Positions 52,010-52,104 of a stretch of 52,104 bases of DNA are shown in pieces. Positions within the stretch are counted from its first letter, which is position 1, and each line of letters opens with the position of its first letter. The DNA is from Kitasatospora sp. GAS204B (lineage in GTDB: Bacteria > Actinomycetota > Actinomycetes > Streptomycetales > Streptomycetaceae): the NCBI RefSeq assembly GCF_029892155.1, contig NZ_JARZAG010000042.1, positions 1 to 52,104 on the forward strand, written 5' to 3'. A program made the position numbers and the translations under genes. Under the pieces are notes generated by a model. It did not search any database and was not told the DNA's origin. It saw only the letters and a program-made list of their open reading frames with translations.

Positions 52010-52104
52010 TGAAGTTCCCCCGTTGATCTGGACAGCTTGATACTGGGACGGTTGGGTCCCGGAGGAAGCAGTCCAGGTAGTGAGTGGCAAGAGCAACATG
52101 AGCA
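52010..52104 (+). mobile_element. Possible left end of an insertion sequence (partial)
   Basis: From TGAAGTTCCCCC at 52010 the sequence changes character. It leads to a GGAGG (52061-52065) and a start-like GTG at 52080 that reads V-S-G-K-S-N-M-S to the window edge. The TG terminus, short leader and start position resemble IS3-type elements ahead of orfA. Only 95 bp are visible, so this is tentative. Confidence 0.35.

Overview
The window is a high-GC (roughly 70 % or more) actinobacterial chromosome segment. Gene order, strong third-position G/C bias, GTG/TTG starts, a bldD gene and a 108-residue actinobacterial integration host factor all point to the family Streptomycetaceae (Streptomyces, Kitasatospora or a close relative). 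From 1 to about 40,180 the order alaS-ruvX-mltG-aroE-aroC-aroK-aroB-aroQ-pepP-efp-nusB-bldD-pyrR-pyrB-pyrC-carA-carB-pyrD-pyrF-mihF-gmk-rpoZ-coaBC-metK-priA-def-fmt-rsmB matches the conserved core known from Streptomyces coelicolor. I cannot assign a species.

Layout. 1-4195: end of alaS, ruvX and two tandem MltG-type murein transglycosylases. 4257-8942: shikimate genes (aroE, then the overlapping operon aroC-K-B-Q), with a small membrane protein gene on the other strand. 9027-13517: a P-loop kinase-like protein, a Nei-type DNA glycosylase, an MFS transporter and a lipase-maturation-factor-like membrane protein. 13646-15836: an aminopeptidase-P-fold protein that has lost most metal ligands, efp and nusB. 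15940-17417: a thioesterase and the developmental regulator bldD. 17746-29662: de novo pyrimidine synthesis (pyrR-B-C, a small membrane protein, carA-B, pyrD, pyrK, a second pyrD, pyrF). 29930-40180: mihF, gmk, rpoZ, coaBC, metK, priA, an HTH protein, def, fmt, rsmB.

From about 40,180 the window becomes accessory: a GNAT acetyltransferase behind a tandem repeat of ribosome-binding-site/start modules, a lower-GC block with a gene remnant, an orphan cytochrome P450, a TetR regulator divergent from a drug-type ABC exporter, an aldo-keto reductase, an SDR and a methyltransferase. It then returns to housekeeping genes (rpe, an RDD membrane protein, a pirin), and ends in a small secreted protein, a strong inverted repeat and what looks like the left end of an insertion sequence.

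How it fits together. aroE-C-K-B-Q supply chorismate precursors. The pyr genes make UMP; a PyrR-type RNA loop sits beside the pyrR ribosome-binding site. The most unusual metabolic feature is that two biochemically different dihydroorotate dehydrogenases stand side by side: a membrane/quinone class 2 enzyme and a class 1B enzyme with its PyrK electron-transfer partner. The latter pair has its own promoter covered by a near-perfect palindrome. efp, nusB, rpoZ, def, fmt and rsmB serve translation and transcription; metK and coaBC make SAM and coenzyme A. No rRNA, tRNA or CRISPR array was found.
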